A program made the translations under genes and the position numbers. From JAICTV01 sp035634055 (lineage in GTDB: Bacteria > Planctomycetota > Phycisphaerae > Tepidisphaerales > Tepidisphaeraceae), in NCBI GenBank assembly GCA_035634055.1, contig DASQDR010000049.1, positions 1-51,015 on the forward strand: a stretch of 51,015 bases of DNA. Reading direction: 5' to 3'. Below, piece after piece: positions 25,225-32,458 of the stretch. Under the pieces are notes generated by a model, which had not been told where the DNA came from, did not search any database, and saw only the letters and a list, made by a program, of their open reading frames with translations. Every line of letters begins with the position of its first letter. Position 1 is the first letter of the stretch.

Positions 25225-26328
25225 CTACACCTTCTCGATCGTGTGCTGCCCGAAGAGTCCGGACGGCTTGACCAGCAGCACCGCGATCAGGATGACGAAC
25301 GCCACGCCATCGCGGTACTGCGAACCTTGCGGCAGGTACCCGGCAACGAGGGTCTCGACCAGCCCGAGGAGCAGCCCGCCCGCCACGGCGCCCGGGATGT
25401 TGCCGATCCCGCCGAGCACCGCGGCGACGAACGCCTTGATCCCCGGCATCAGCCCCATGAGCGGGCTGACCTGCGGGTACTTCACGCTCACCAGCACGCC
25501 CGCCGCCGCCGCCAGGGCGGAGCCCAGGATGAACGTGAAGGAGATGATCCGGTTGATGTTGATCCCCATCAGCGAGGCGGTGTCGAACCGGAACGACACC
25601 GCCCGCAGCGCCATCCCCGTGCGCGTGTGCTGCACGAGGGCCCAGAGGATGACCATCAGCACCAGCGTGGTGGCGAAGATCAGCACGTCGACCTTGCCGA
25701 CGCTGGCGCCGAGGAGGGTGAACATCTCCGGCGCCTGCTCGACGCCGGGCAGCAGCGGGCGCTGCGCCTGCGGCGTGGCGCCGAAGACGCGCTGCCCGCC
25801 GAACTCCAGCAGCAGCGAGACGCCGATAGCGGTGATCAGCGCCGTGATCCGCGGCTGGTTGCGCAGCGGGCGGTACGCCAGGCGCTCGATGGCGAACCCG
25901 AGGCACCCGCAGACGAACATGGCCGCCAGCAGCACCAGCAGGAACGTGGTGTACGACGGCTCGCGCGCAACGCCGCCGCGCTGGTGCCAGAAGCACAGAT
26001 CCGCCACGACCAGCAGGGCGAAGACCGTGGCGGCGGCGTCGAGCGCCCAGTCGCGCACCAGGCGCTTGCGCGACAGCACCATCAGCAGCGCCACCACCGC
26101 GGCCGCGATGCCGAGCCCGATCAGCAGCGGCTTCTCGCCATCGGCTGGCGTCCAGAGCACGCGGCTGAAGGCGTACATCGAGGTCATCGCCCCGATCATG
26201 TAGATGTCGCCGTGGGCGAAATTGATCAGCCGCAGCACCCCGTAAACCATCGTGTAGCCGACCGCGATCAGCGCGTAAATCGCCCCCGCGGACAGCCCGT
26301 TGATGATCTGCTGAATGAACTCCTGCAT
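25225..26328 (-). CDS. livH: Branched-chain amino acid-type ABC transporter permease LivH
   Basis: 367 residues from ATG 26328 (MQEFIQQIINGLSAGAIYAL), the typical LivH beginning. A 46-residue upstream extension would merely translate the repeat array and is rejected. Other family features are VGYTMVYGVLRLINFAHGDI and IGAMTSMYAF, a central FRFDTASLMGININRIISFT (permease/ATPase contact loop), and KAFVAAVLGGIGNIPGAVAG near the end. It is longer than average (about 290-310) because of an additional hydrophobic region near residues 70-130. Separated from livK by 162 bases, most of which is an inverted array. Confidence 0.93.
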   Translation of the reverse strand: MQEFIQQIINGLSAGAIYALIAVGYTMVYGVLRLINFAHGDIYMIGAMTSMYAFSRVLWTPADGEKPLLIGLGIAAAVVALLMVLSRKRLVRDWALDAAATVFALLVVADLCFWHQRGGVAREPSYTTFLLVLLAAMFVCGCLGFAIERLAYRPLRNQPRITALITAIGVSLLLEFGGQRVFGATPQAQRPLLPGVEQAPEMFTLLGASVGKVDVLIFATTLVLMVILWALVQHTRTGMALRAVSFRFDTASLMGININRIISFTFILGSALAAAAGVLVSVKYPQVSPLMGLMPGIKAFVAAVLGGIGNIPGAVAGGLLLGLVETLVAGYLPQGSQYRDGVAFVILIAVLLVKPSGLFGQHTIEKV

Positions 26329-26362
26329 CGGTCGCGGCCGGCAGGATAAAGGAAGCGAGGAT

Positions 26363-26490
26363 AGTTGCCAGTTGTTAGTTGCCAGTTGCGAGTGAGGAAG
26401 TCGTCTTTGCCTGCACTGGCAACTGGCGACTAACAACTGGCAACTCTTCCCTCTGGCAACTGGCAACTATCAACTGGCAACTATCCTCCC
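26363..26490. repeat. Heptamer inverted array between livK and livH
   Basis: Left arm (26363-26397): AGTTGCC, AGTTGTT, AGTTGCC, AGTTGCG, AGTGAGG. Right arm (26414-26490): ACTGGCA/ACTGGCG/ACTAACA-type heptamers, a break CTCTTCCCTCTGG, then CAACTGG and CAACTAT units. The arms are complementary around a short spacer. The right arm ends at the livK stop codon. The units are the same as in the nuoL-nuoM gap, and both left arms end in AGTGAGGAAG. Confidence 0.94.
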
Positions 26491-27657
26491 CTACGGCTTA
26501 ACACTGCCGACGAACTTCGTCCGCTCTTCCGGCTTGCTGCCGGGGACGACCTGGAGGACCACGATCGGCTTCTGCGCGTTGCGGTCCTTGTCGATGGTGA
26601 TCGAGCCGCTGGCGCCGGGGAAATCCTTCGTCGCCGCCAGCGCGTCGCGCACAGCCGCGCCGCGGGTGCTGCCGGCGCGCTTGATGGCGTCGGCCATCAG
26701 CTTCATCGCGTCGTAGCCGAGGATCGCCATGGCGTCGGGCGTCTTGCCGCCGTACTTGGCGCGGTAGCTATCGACGAACTTCTTCACCTCCGGGCGGTCC
26801 TCCTGCGCGGAGTAGTGGTTGGTGAAGAAGCAGCCGTTGACGGCGTCGCGGCCGATCTCGAAGGTCTTGTCGCTGTCCCACCCGTCGCCGCCCATGAGCG
26901 GCACGTTGATCCCCAATTCGCGCGCCTGCCGGCAGATCAGCCCCACCTCGGTGTAGTAGCCCGGGCAGTAGATCGCCTCCGGGTTGGCGTTCTTGATCTT
27001 GGTGAGCTGCGCCTTGAAGTCGATGTCCCCCTCCCCGTACGCCTCGTCGGCCACGATCGTGCCGCCCGCCTGCTTCACCGTGGCGGTGAAGAACTCGCGC
27101 AGCCCCAGCGAGTAGTCGTTCTTCACGTCGTACAGGATGGCGAACTTTTTCGCCTTCGGGCCCGCCGCGTCGCTCATGGCGAAGTTCGCCATGGCCGAGC
27201 CCTGGAACGGGTCGATGAAGCAGGAGCGGAAGATGTAGTTGCCGAGCTGCGTGACCTTCGGGTTGGTCGATGCGGGCGAGAGCATCGGGATGCGCGCCCG
27301 CTGCGCGATCGGCGCCGCGGCGATCGAGCGGCTGGAGGCGACCTCGCCAATCAGCGCGACGATCTTGTCCTGGTTGATCAGCTTCTGCACGGCGGTGACG
27401 GCTTCCTCCGGCTTGGACTGATCGTCGGCGGTGACGACGCGAAGCTGCTTCCCGAGCACGCCGCCCGAGCCGTTGATCTCGTCCAGCGCCAGGCGGATCC
27501 CCTCGTCGGTGGAGATGCCGAAGGTGGCGGTGCCGCCGGTCATGGAGGCGAAGTGCCCGACGACGATGTCGTCCGCCGCCGCCCGCGCCGCCGGCGGAAG
27601 CGCCAGACAAACCGCGGCCACGACGGCGATCACCGCGGCGAACCAAGACCTGGGCAT
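26491..27657 (-). CDS. livK: Branched-chain amino acid-type ABC transporter substrate-binding protein LivK
   Basis: 388 residues from ATG 27657, with GGAG about ten bases upstream. The signal peptide covers residues 1-27 (cleavage near ARA/AADD). The mature protein is a two-lobed periplasmic type I binding protein: DIVVGHFASMTGGTATFGIS, DDQSKPEEAVTAVQKLINQD, IGEVASSRSIAAAPIAQRAR and FRSCFIDPFQGSAMANFA are all typical of the family. Such proteins bind branched-chain amino acids, but also urea, amides or aromatic compounds; the ligand cannot be read here. First gene of the importer operon, 143 bases downstream of the M24-type gene on the same strand. Confidence 0.93.
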   Translation of the reverse strand: MPRSWFAAVIAVVAAVCLALPPAARAAADDIVVGHFASMTGGTATFGISTDEGIRLALDEINGSGGVLGKQLRVVTADDQSKPEEAVTAVQKLINQDKIVALIGEVASSRSIAAAPIAQRARIPMLSPASTNPKVTQLGNYIFRSCFIDPFQGSAMANFAMSDAAGPKAKKFAILYDVKNDYSLGLREFFTATVKQAGGTIVADEAYGEGDIDFKAQLTKIKNANPEAIYCPGYYTEVGLICRQARELGINVPLMGGDGWDSDKTFEIGRDAVNGCFFTNHYSAQEDRPEVKKFVDSYRAKYGGKTPDAMAILGYDAMKLMADAIKRAGSTRGAAVRDALAATKDFPGASGSITIDKDRNAQKPIVVLQVVPGSKPEERTKFVGSVKP

Positions 27658-27800
27658 AGATCAACTCCGTATGTTCGAGTAACAGCGATTTCCCACGAAA
27701 AGCTAACGAGTTCCCGTGCGCCCGGCAACCGGCCCGCGTGCCGCCGGCCGAGGTTAGACACCCGTCGCCTGCCCGCGGTAGGTCGGCAGCCGTCTCGCGC

Positions 27801-28916
27801 TCACGCCGCCACCAGCACGTCGGCTCGGCGGAGGGTTTGGCCGTTGCCGGCTTGGCCGGTGGTGGTCGGCCACTGCGCGGAGTGCGCGGTCAGGACCTCG
27901 ATGCCGGCGTCGGTGCACAGGACGGTGTCCTCGCACTTGGCCCCGACGATCGACGGGTTCCACGCGAACGCCTGGTTCGCGAGCGCGCGCACGCCGCTGC
28001 CCGGCACCGCTACGACATCCCTCGGCTGGTATCCGCACGAGCCGCCCTGGTGGTGATTTTCCCACTCGCCGTCGTGGCCGTTGGCGGCGTAGGCGCGGCG
28101 GAGGTCGTCGAAGATCTCGCCAAGCGTCCGCCCCGGACGGGTCGCCAGGTTCACCGCCGCGTCGATGTTGGCGATCGCCTGCTGCTTGGCCCGCTCCTCG
28201 GCGGTCGGCGGGGCGAAGCGGACGAAGCGGGTCAGGCACGAGATCAGCCCGCCGCGCTCGGCGCAGGTCACCAGCATCACGTAATTGCGGATCTTGCGAG
28301 CCGTCGGGATCGGGTGGCGGTAGCGGGGCAGGCGCTCGTCGGACGAGACCAGCGTCACCAGCGGGTTCATCTCCGCCGCGTGCATCTCGTGATCGAGCAG
28401 CCCGGCCGCCTCGTGCTCGCTGATGCCGGGGGTGATCGCCCGGCAGGCGCGCTCCATCGCCGCCGCCGCCCGCCGCCCGCCGTCGCGGTATCGCTCAATT
28501 TCCTCCGGCGTGAGCGACCAACGCAGCTCGTTGAAGTCGCCGGGCAGGTGCGGCAGCGGCAGGCCGAAGGTCTCGGAGTCGGCAGCAATCTTGCGGCCGC
28601 CGATCACCTCGCGCACCGCCCGCTGCCGGCTGTCGTGGTCGTGCCAGGAGAACTCGACGGTCTCGATGCCGGTGCCCACCAGCTCCTCGCCGCTCATCCG
28701 AGGCGCCTCGATCCGGTTGGCCAGGCAAAGGCGGTTTCCGTCCTTGGTAGCGAGGATGCTGGCGACGCCGACGGGGGAGTTGTTGGCGATATGGTTGTCG
28801 CGCCCGCCGGTGATCCAGGCGAAGTTCGATCGCAACGTCAGCAGCGCGCCGTCCAGCCCGTGGCGGTCGAGGAAGGCCGACAGCCGTTGCGACTTCGTTT
28901 CGGGTTCCGTTGGCAT
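27801..28916 (-). CDS. M24-family (creatinase/aminopeptidase-like) protein with altered metal site
   Basis: 371 residues from ATG 28916. An N-terminal creatinase-like domain (1-130) precedes the pita-bread fold: TPEEIERYRDGGRRAAAAME, GISEHEAAGLLDHEM, YRHPIPTARKIRNYVMLVTC. In active M24 peptidases the next strands carry two Asp metal ligands (D-x-G ... S/D-x-T-R). Here residues 216-231 read VTCAERGGLISCLTRF, so both are missing, while ENHHQGGSCGY (286-296) and GAKCEDTVL keep His and Glu. It resembles a divergent M24 group often annotated only as peptidase-like. It probably lacks dinuclear-metal peptidase activity (inference). Divergent from the TorF-like gene (180 bases). Confidence 0.82.
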   Translation of the reverse strand: MPTEPETKSQRLSAFLDRHGLDGALLTLRSNFAWITGGRDNHIANNSPVGVASILATKDGNRLCLANRIEAPRMSGEELVGTGIETVEFSWHDHDSRQRAVREVIGGRKIAADSETFGLPLPHLPGDFNELRWSLTPEEIERYRDGGRRAAAAMERACRAITPGISEHEAAGLLDHEMHAAEMNPLVTLVSSDERLPRYRHPIPTARKIRNYVMLVTCAERGGLISCLTRFVRFAPPTAEERAKQQAIANIDAAVNLATRPGRTLGEIFDDLRRAYAANGHDGEWENHHQGGSCGYQPRDVVAVPGSGVRALANQAFAWNPSIVGAKCEDTVLCTDAGIEVLTAHSAQWPTTTGQAGNGQTLRRADVLVAA

Positions 28917-29096
28917 GCGGCGAAGGGTACGCCCGGGGCGGGCCGGCGACAACCGCACGACCGGCTCAGGCGGGGCGGGTGTTTGTGGCGGCCGCGTTCT
29001 CTTTCGATCGCGGCGGGGGGCCGGTACATTCGCGTGTGATCCAGCGGCCGGCAGCAACCGAGCACGCGCGCGAGCGACTGGCGAAGGAGTGCGGGC

Positions 29097-30080
29097 ATGA
29101 TGAAGCGGTGGAGCATCGTGGCGGCGTCCGTCGGCCTCGCCGGTCTGATGACCACCGCCGCCGCCGCGCCCGCGCGGGCGGGCGAAGCGCAGCTCGGCGC
29201 TGCCGACGCCATCCTGTCGCCGCTGCGCCTTTCCATGCAGTCGGACTTTCCCGAGAGCATCTACGCGCCGCCCGAGGTGACGGCCGAGGATCAGGGGACC
29301 AACGAGGGAGGCGTCTCCATCGATTTGCGCGTCTCGTACCTGACCGACTACGTCTGGCGCGGCATCGACCGCAGCGAGACCGGCGGCACCGAGGACTCGC
29401 CGAACCTCCAGTTCGACGGCGCGCTCAAGTGGGACCTTGGCAAGTGGCCGCACCCGTTCATCGGCGTCTTCACCAACGTCTACGAGTCCGACCCGCTCAG
29501 CCGCTTCCAGGAGATCCGCCCGTACTTCGGCGTGGAGTACACCGCGCGCCCGATCATCCTGGCGATCGGGCACTACAGCTACATCTTCCCCGACCGCGAC
29601 GACTTCAATACCGCCGAACTGTGGGCCCGGCTGACGTTGGACGACTCGTACTTCTTCCGCACCGATCGGGGCGTCTTCAACCCGTACGTCTTCGCCGCGT
29701 GGGACTACGACGTGAACAGCGGCCTGTACGTGGAGCTGGGCGTCAGCCACGACTTCGAGATCGAGGACACGCCGCTGACGCTCACGCCGCGAGCGGCGGT
29801 CGCCTACGTGAACGACCACGCGCAGTTCCGCCGGGTGAGCGCCGGCGCCACCAACCCCGACCCCGGCTTCGCCCCCGGCGAGGGGGAGGACGCCTCCGGC
29901 TTCCAGCACTACGAGATCGGCCTGGAAGCGACGTACCGCCTTAATTCCCTGCTGAACATCCCCAGCCGCTACGGCCAGATCGACTTGAAGGGGTACCTGT
30001 TCTACACCGACGGCATCCAGAACAAGCTTCGCGCCGACACGGAACTCTGGGGCGGGGTGGGGATCGGGTTCAGTTACTGA
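29097..30080 (+). CDS. TorF-type outer-membrane beta-barrel protein
   Basis: 327 residues from ATG 29097 (a second ATG follows directly), Shine-Dalgarno AAGGAG at 29084-29089, seven bases upstream. Signal peptide of about 28 residues ending ARA/G. The mature part begins with VSIDLRVSYLTDYVWRGIDRSE, the hallmark of the TorF porin family, and continues as alternating amphipathic strands rich in Tyr/Phe. It ends in ...GVGIGFSY with a terminal aromatic residue, as expected for outer-membrane insertion by the Bam complex. The solute is unknown. An outer-membrane barrel agrees with a diderm cell envelope. Confidence 0.85.
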   Translation: MMKRWSIVAASVGLAGLMTTAAAAPARAGEAQLGAADAILSPLRLSMQSDFPESIYAPPEVTAEDQGTNEGGVSIDLRVSYLTDYVWRGIDRSETGGTEDSPNLQFDGALKWDLGKWPHPFIGVFTNVYESDPLSRFQEIRPYFGVEYTARPIILAIGHYSYIFPDRDDFNTAELWARLTLDDSYFFRTDRGVFNPYVFAAWDYDVNSGLYVELGVSHDFEIEDTPLTLTPRAAVAYVNDHAQFRRVSAGATNPDPGFAPGEGEDASGFQHYEIGLEATYRLNSLLNIPSRYGQIDLKGYLFYTDGIQNKLRADTELWGGVGIGFSY

Positions 30081-30095
30081 AGGAACGATCCTTCA
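30078..30095. terminator. Small hairpin at the end of the TorF-like gene
   Basis: TGAAGGA-ACGA-TCCTTCA forms a perfect seven-pair stem that includes the TorF-like stop codon. No T-tract follows. It could be a weak terminator or a transcript-stabilising hairpin between this gene and the convergent small gene ending at 30181. Confidence 0.35.
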
Positions 30096-30180
30096 CTCCC
30101 CGCGCACGCAGGCTTGCACGCCTCACGCCCGAACGCTGCAAGACGCCGACGATCACAACGCGAAGCACGCCCGACGCCGG

Positions 30181-30393
30181 CTAGTCCGGCCCGATGGCGG
30201 CGCAGTCGGCGTCGGTTTCGGGCTCGCGCTGCGCCCCCAGAACGTCGTCGGCGTAGGCGAGGAACTCGCGCAGGTCGTCGAGGTCGATCGAGACGAGTGA
30301 GCCGTCGCACTCGGCGCTGATCACCTGCACGCAGCGGGCGGCGTCGGGGTCGAGGTGAAAGGTGGTCCCGTTCCTGGCGGTGTAGCGGAGCAT
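30181..30393 (-). CDS. Small hypothetical protein
   Basis: 70 residues from ATG 30393 (MLRYTARNGTTFHLDPDAAR). A longer frame reaches a TTG at 30510, but the extra part is basic and low in complexity. The protein looks like a compact alpha/beta fold with an acidic C-terminus (SIDLDDLREFLAYADDVLGA then an Asp/Glu-rich tail). No family is recognised and no clear Shine-Dalgarno is present. Non-random composition and a sensible secondary-structure pattern argue for a real gene, but a chance frame in G+C-rich DNA is possible. Confidence 0.5.
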   Translation of the reverse strand: MLRYTARNGTTFHLDPDAARCVQVISAECDGSLVSIDLDDLREFLAYADDVLGAQREPETDADCAAIGPD

Positions 30394-30612
30394 GCGGGCA
30401 CCGTCCGGTGAAGGTGAGTCCCCGGAATTGCTCCCCTCTCCACTGACCGCGGATCGGGCCGACCCGCGTGGCGCGAAGTATACGCCGCGCCTGCCGCGGG
30501 CGCGAAGCAAATTCTTGATTCGGAGCGGGAATTCCCAGCCGCCTGCGCAGGCGACCGAAACGCGTGCATTGGCGGGCGCCCTTGCCTGCCACCGGCCCGG
30601 TTGCCGCGATCT

Positions 30613-31041
30613 TTACCGCCGGTTCCCCGCCAGCTCCTGCATTGCCCGCGCGCGTTGCATGCGGCGCTGGCGGTCCTCGAAGCCGCGCTCGTCGAGGGTG
30701 CGCTGGGCGGAGGCCTCAGCGTACTCGGCGCGGGCGGCCTCCAGGTCGATCTGCTCGACCGGGACGGCCATCTGTGTCAGCACGGTGAGCCGGTTGTCCT
30801 TCATCTGGGCGATGCCGCCCTCGACGTAAAGCAGCCGGCTCGCCGCGCGTCCGCCGCCGCCCGTGCCGCTCGCGCCGCCGGTGATTTCGAGCTGCAAGCG
30901 ACCCTGCCCAAGCTTGACCAGCAGGGGGGCGCGGCCGGTGAGGATGCCGATCTCGCCGTCGTGCGCGGGCAGGATCGCCTGCGTCACGGTCTCGTCCAGC
31001 ACCTGCTGCTCCGGGGTCACGATTACCACGTGGAAGGCCAT
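30613..31041 (-). CDS. atpC: ATP synthase F1 epsilon subunit, stand-alone
   Basis: 142 residues from ATG 31041, with GAGGA six to seven bases upstream. The N-terminal beta-sandwich is clear: AFHVVIVTPEQQVLDETVTQ, LPAHDGEIGILTGRAPLLVK, LLYVEGGIAQMKDNRLTVLT. It is followed by a helical hairpin (EQIDLEAARAEYAEASAQRT and a long basic helix). A Gly-rich loop near residues 66-78 is unusual. Epsilon connects the rotor stalk to the catalytic head and can inhibit ATP hydrolysis. It normally follows atpD in the atp operon; here it stands alone with its own promoter-like sequence, 301 bases from the divergent greA. Confidence 0.9.
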   Translation of the reverse strand: MAFHVVIVTPEQQVLDETVTQAILPAHDGEIGILTGRAPLLVKLGQGRLQLEITGGASGTGGGGRAASRLLYVEGGIAQMKDNRLTVLTQMAVPVEQIDLEAARAEYAEASAQRTLDERGFEDRQRRMQRARAMQELAGNRR

Positions 31042-31106
31042 GCGATTCCTCGGCTCAAAGGTGGGGCAAAAGGCTGGCTCCAACGGCGCCCGCCGCGCGG
31101 CCGGCG

Positions 31107-31135
31107 AGTCTAGGGAAAGCCGCCGGACCCGTCAA
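31107..31135 (-). promoter_or_regulatory. Candidate sigma-70-type promoter of atpC
   Basis: On the minus strand TTGACG (5 of 6) at 31135-31130, a 17-base spacer and TAGACT (4 of 6) at 31112-31107. The -10 box lies 65 bases upstream of the atpC ATG. It is consistent with atpC being a separate transcription unit. Confidence 0.5.
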
Positions 31136-31163
31136 TTCGGTGCCTTTCCGCCCGCGCCGGGCG

Positions 31164-31191
31164 TTGCCACCGGTGCGCGTTGGGCTATGAT
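31164..31191 (+). promoter_or_regulatory. Candidate sigma-70-type promoter of greA
   Basis: TTGCCA (5 of 6) at 31164-31169, a 16-base spacer and TATGAT (5 of 6) at 31186-31191. The expected start near 31198 would place the hairpin at 31223-31246 inside the transcript leader, 97 bases before the greA ATG. Confidence 0.55.
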
Positions 31192-31222
31192 ACGCCAGGT
31201 CGAGAAGTGTCCCGGTTGAACC

Positions 31223-31256
31223 CCACCGCGCCGCCCCGCGCGGTGGTTTGCGTTTT
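31223..31256 (+). terminator. Terminator-like hairpin in the greA leader
   Basis: Nine-pair stem CCACCGCGC (31223-31231) with GCGCGGTGG (31238-31246), six-base loop, then TTTGCGTTTTG. It lies about 25 bases after the predicted start of the greA transcript and before the coding sequence, so it could act as an attenuator that releases a short leader RNA. The E. coli greA leader also contains an intrinsic terminator, which yields the GraL short RNAs. Confidence 0.6.
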
Positions 31257-31342
31257 GTGTCGCGCGGCGCGCGCGCGGGTCTCGCGATCGCTCGCGGCGC
31301 CCGCGCCGGCCGATTGTCGCGGGAGAGACGGAGCCGTCAGTC

Positions 31343-31813
31343 ATGCAGATCGTCAGTGCCCAGGAAAAGGCCGCCCTCGAGGCCAAGCGCGAGGAGCTTT
31401 ACAAGTCCAAGATCGACGTCCAGGACCGCATCCGCAAGGCGGCGGCGCTGGGCGCCCTCTCGGAGAACGCCGAGTACCACTTCGCCAAGGAGGAGAACCG
31501 CAGCATCGAGCGCGAGCTGGCGCAGATCGAGCAGAAGCTGCGAAACCTCCAGGTCGTCAGCACCGACGACGTGCCGGAGGACGTGGTCTTCCTCGGGCAC
31601 ACCGTCAAGCTGCTCGACCTCGACGACGACAGCGAGCAGCTCGTCCGCATCGTCGGCGAGGCCGCCGCCCCCAGCGCCACCGGCGACGTCATGGACGTCT
31701 CGGTCAACAGCCCGATGGGCGAGGCCCTCATGAAGGCCCGCGTCGGCGAAACCGTCAAGGTCAAGGCCCCGCGCGGCACGATGGAATTCAAGATTATGGA
31801 GATCGTGACGTAG
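31343..31813 (+). CDS. greA: Transcription elongation factor GreA, with the tip aspartate replaced
   Basis: 156 residues from ATG 31343 (158 in E. coli). The N-terminal coiled coil (1-75) and C-terminal FKBP-like domain (VFLGHTVKLLDLDDD, VNSPMGEALMKARVGETVKV) are complete. GreA enters the secondary channel of RNA polymerase and stimulates cleavage of backtracked RNA through two acidic residues at the coil tip (Asp41 and Glu44 in E. coli, within GDLKENAEY). Here the tip reads GALSENAEYHFAKE: Glu41 is kept, but the aspartate position is Ala38 (codon GCC where GAC would give Asp). Cleavage stimulation may be weakened or lost. A promoter and leader hairpin lie upstream; a repeat array and tRNA-Thr lie downstream. 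Confidence 0.93.
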   Translation: MQIVSAQEKAALEAKREELYKSKIDVQDRIRKAAALGALSENAEYHFAKEENRSIERELAQIEQKLRNLQVVSTDDVPEDVVFLGHTVKLLDLDDDSEQLVRIVGEAAAPSATGDVMDVSVNSPMGEALMKARVGETVKVKAPRGTMEFKIMEIVT

Positions 31814-31816
31814 GGG

Positions 31817-31914
31817 GGATCGAAGGGTGACGGATGAAGTCGGACAGACGAAAAGGCCGGTCCGGTCGTTCCTCCTTCTTTCATCGTTCATCCTTCATCC
31901 TTCCGCCTTCATCC
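31817..31914. repeat. Heptamer array between greA and tRNA-Thr
   Basis: Right arm: TTCATCG, TTCATCC, TTCATCC, TTCCGCC, TTCATCC (31880-31914). This is identical to the right arm at 7937-7971 except for one base. The left side (about 31822-31855) holds degenerate GAAGGGT, GACGGAT, GAAGTCG units with a single GGATGAA. A GC-rich stretch (AAGGCCGGTCCGGTCG) lies between. The array ends 12 bases before the tRNA. Confidence 0.9.
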
Positions 31915-31926
31915 TTTCCCCCTCCC

Positions 31927-31999
31927 GCCACCTTAGCTCAATTGGCAGAGCACCGGTTTTGTAAACCGGCGGTTTCCGGTTCGACTCCGGAAGGTGGCT
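31927..31999 (+). tRNA. tRNA-Thr (anticodon TGT)
   Basis: 73-base cloverleaf: acceptor GCCACCT pairs with AGGTGGC, D-arm GCTC/GAGC, anticodon arm CCGGT/ACCGG with loop TTTGTAA (anticodon TGT, reading ACA and, by wobble, other Thr codons), T-arm TCCGG/CCGGA with loop TTCGACT. The discriminator is T and no CCA is encoded, so the tail must be added by CCA transferase. There is no intron. Confidence 0.97.
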
Positions 32000-32458
32000 G
32001 TGACAACGCCTGCGACGGACTGATGCGACCGCGTTCTCCGATCCCTTGTTGACCCCCACCTGCTTCTCAAAGTAACCCACGGGGGGAAACGCATGGCTCG
32101 ATTTGCGTTCGGCTTGCATCGGAATGCGACGCGCCAGATGCTGTCGGGCGGCACGTGCGGCGTCGCCTGTTCACGCTCCAACCGTAAGAAACGCTCGTAT
32201 TTACGGCCACGGCGCCGCCAGCCGGAGCAAGTTACCACGCTCGTGCTGGGTGTCGCAGGCGGATAAATAAGCGACGCAATTTGAGTTAGACAGCGGTAGG
32301 TTAATGGTTCAAGATCACCGCGTCAGCCGACGGCGAGGATGCTGCCGGCCACTTCTGATTTGCGAGCGGCGTCATCCATTTGGGTCGCGATATGTCAGAC
32401 CATCACGCGGCGCGACGCCCGGCACCTTCAACGCCTCTCCGTTGGCGCGGAGTTCAAC
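32000..32458. other. Intergenic region between tRNA-Thr and the prepilin-like gene
   Basis: 459 bases with lower G+C than the surroundings, especially 32270-32310. Open frames across it have no ribosome binding site and no recognisable product. A short hairpin CCGTAA ... TTACGG (32182-32187 with 32201-32206) is present. The region probably holds the promoter of the prepilin-like gene, but I could not fix a -35/-10 pair. Confidence 0.5.

Noticed and set aside
24569..25996. Alternative minus-strand frames through livM and livH
   Set aside because: They are out-of-frame Arg/Ala-rich translations of the permease genes without membrane helices.
26329..26466. N-terminal extension of LivH
   Set aside because: The extra residues (LLVASCQ-like and NNWQL-like repeats) are translated AACTGGC units. 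LivH homology starts at MQEFIQQ.
30394..30612. A gene between atpC and the small hypothetical
   Set aside because: Only short frames with basic, low-complexity translations are present and no ribosome binding site was seen.
32304..32458. Upstream extension of the prepilin-like protein
   Set aside because: It has no pilin features, and a prepilin leader of 20 residues from ATG 32459 is normal.
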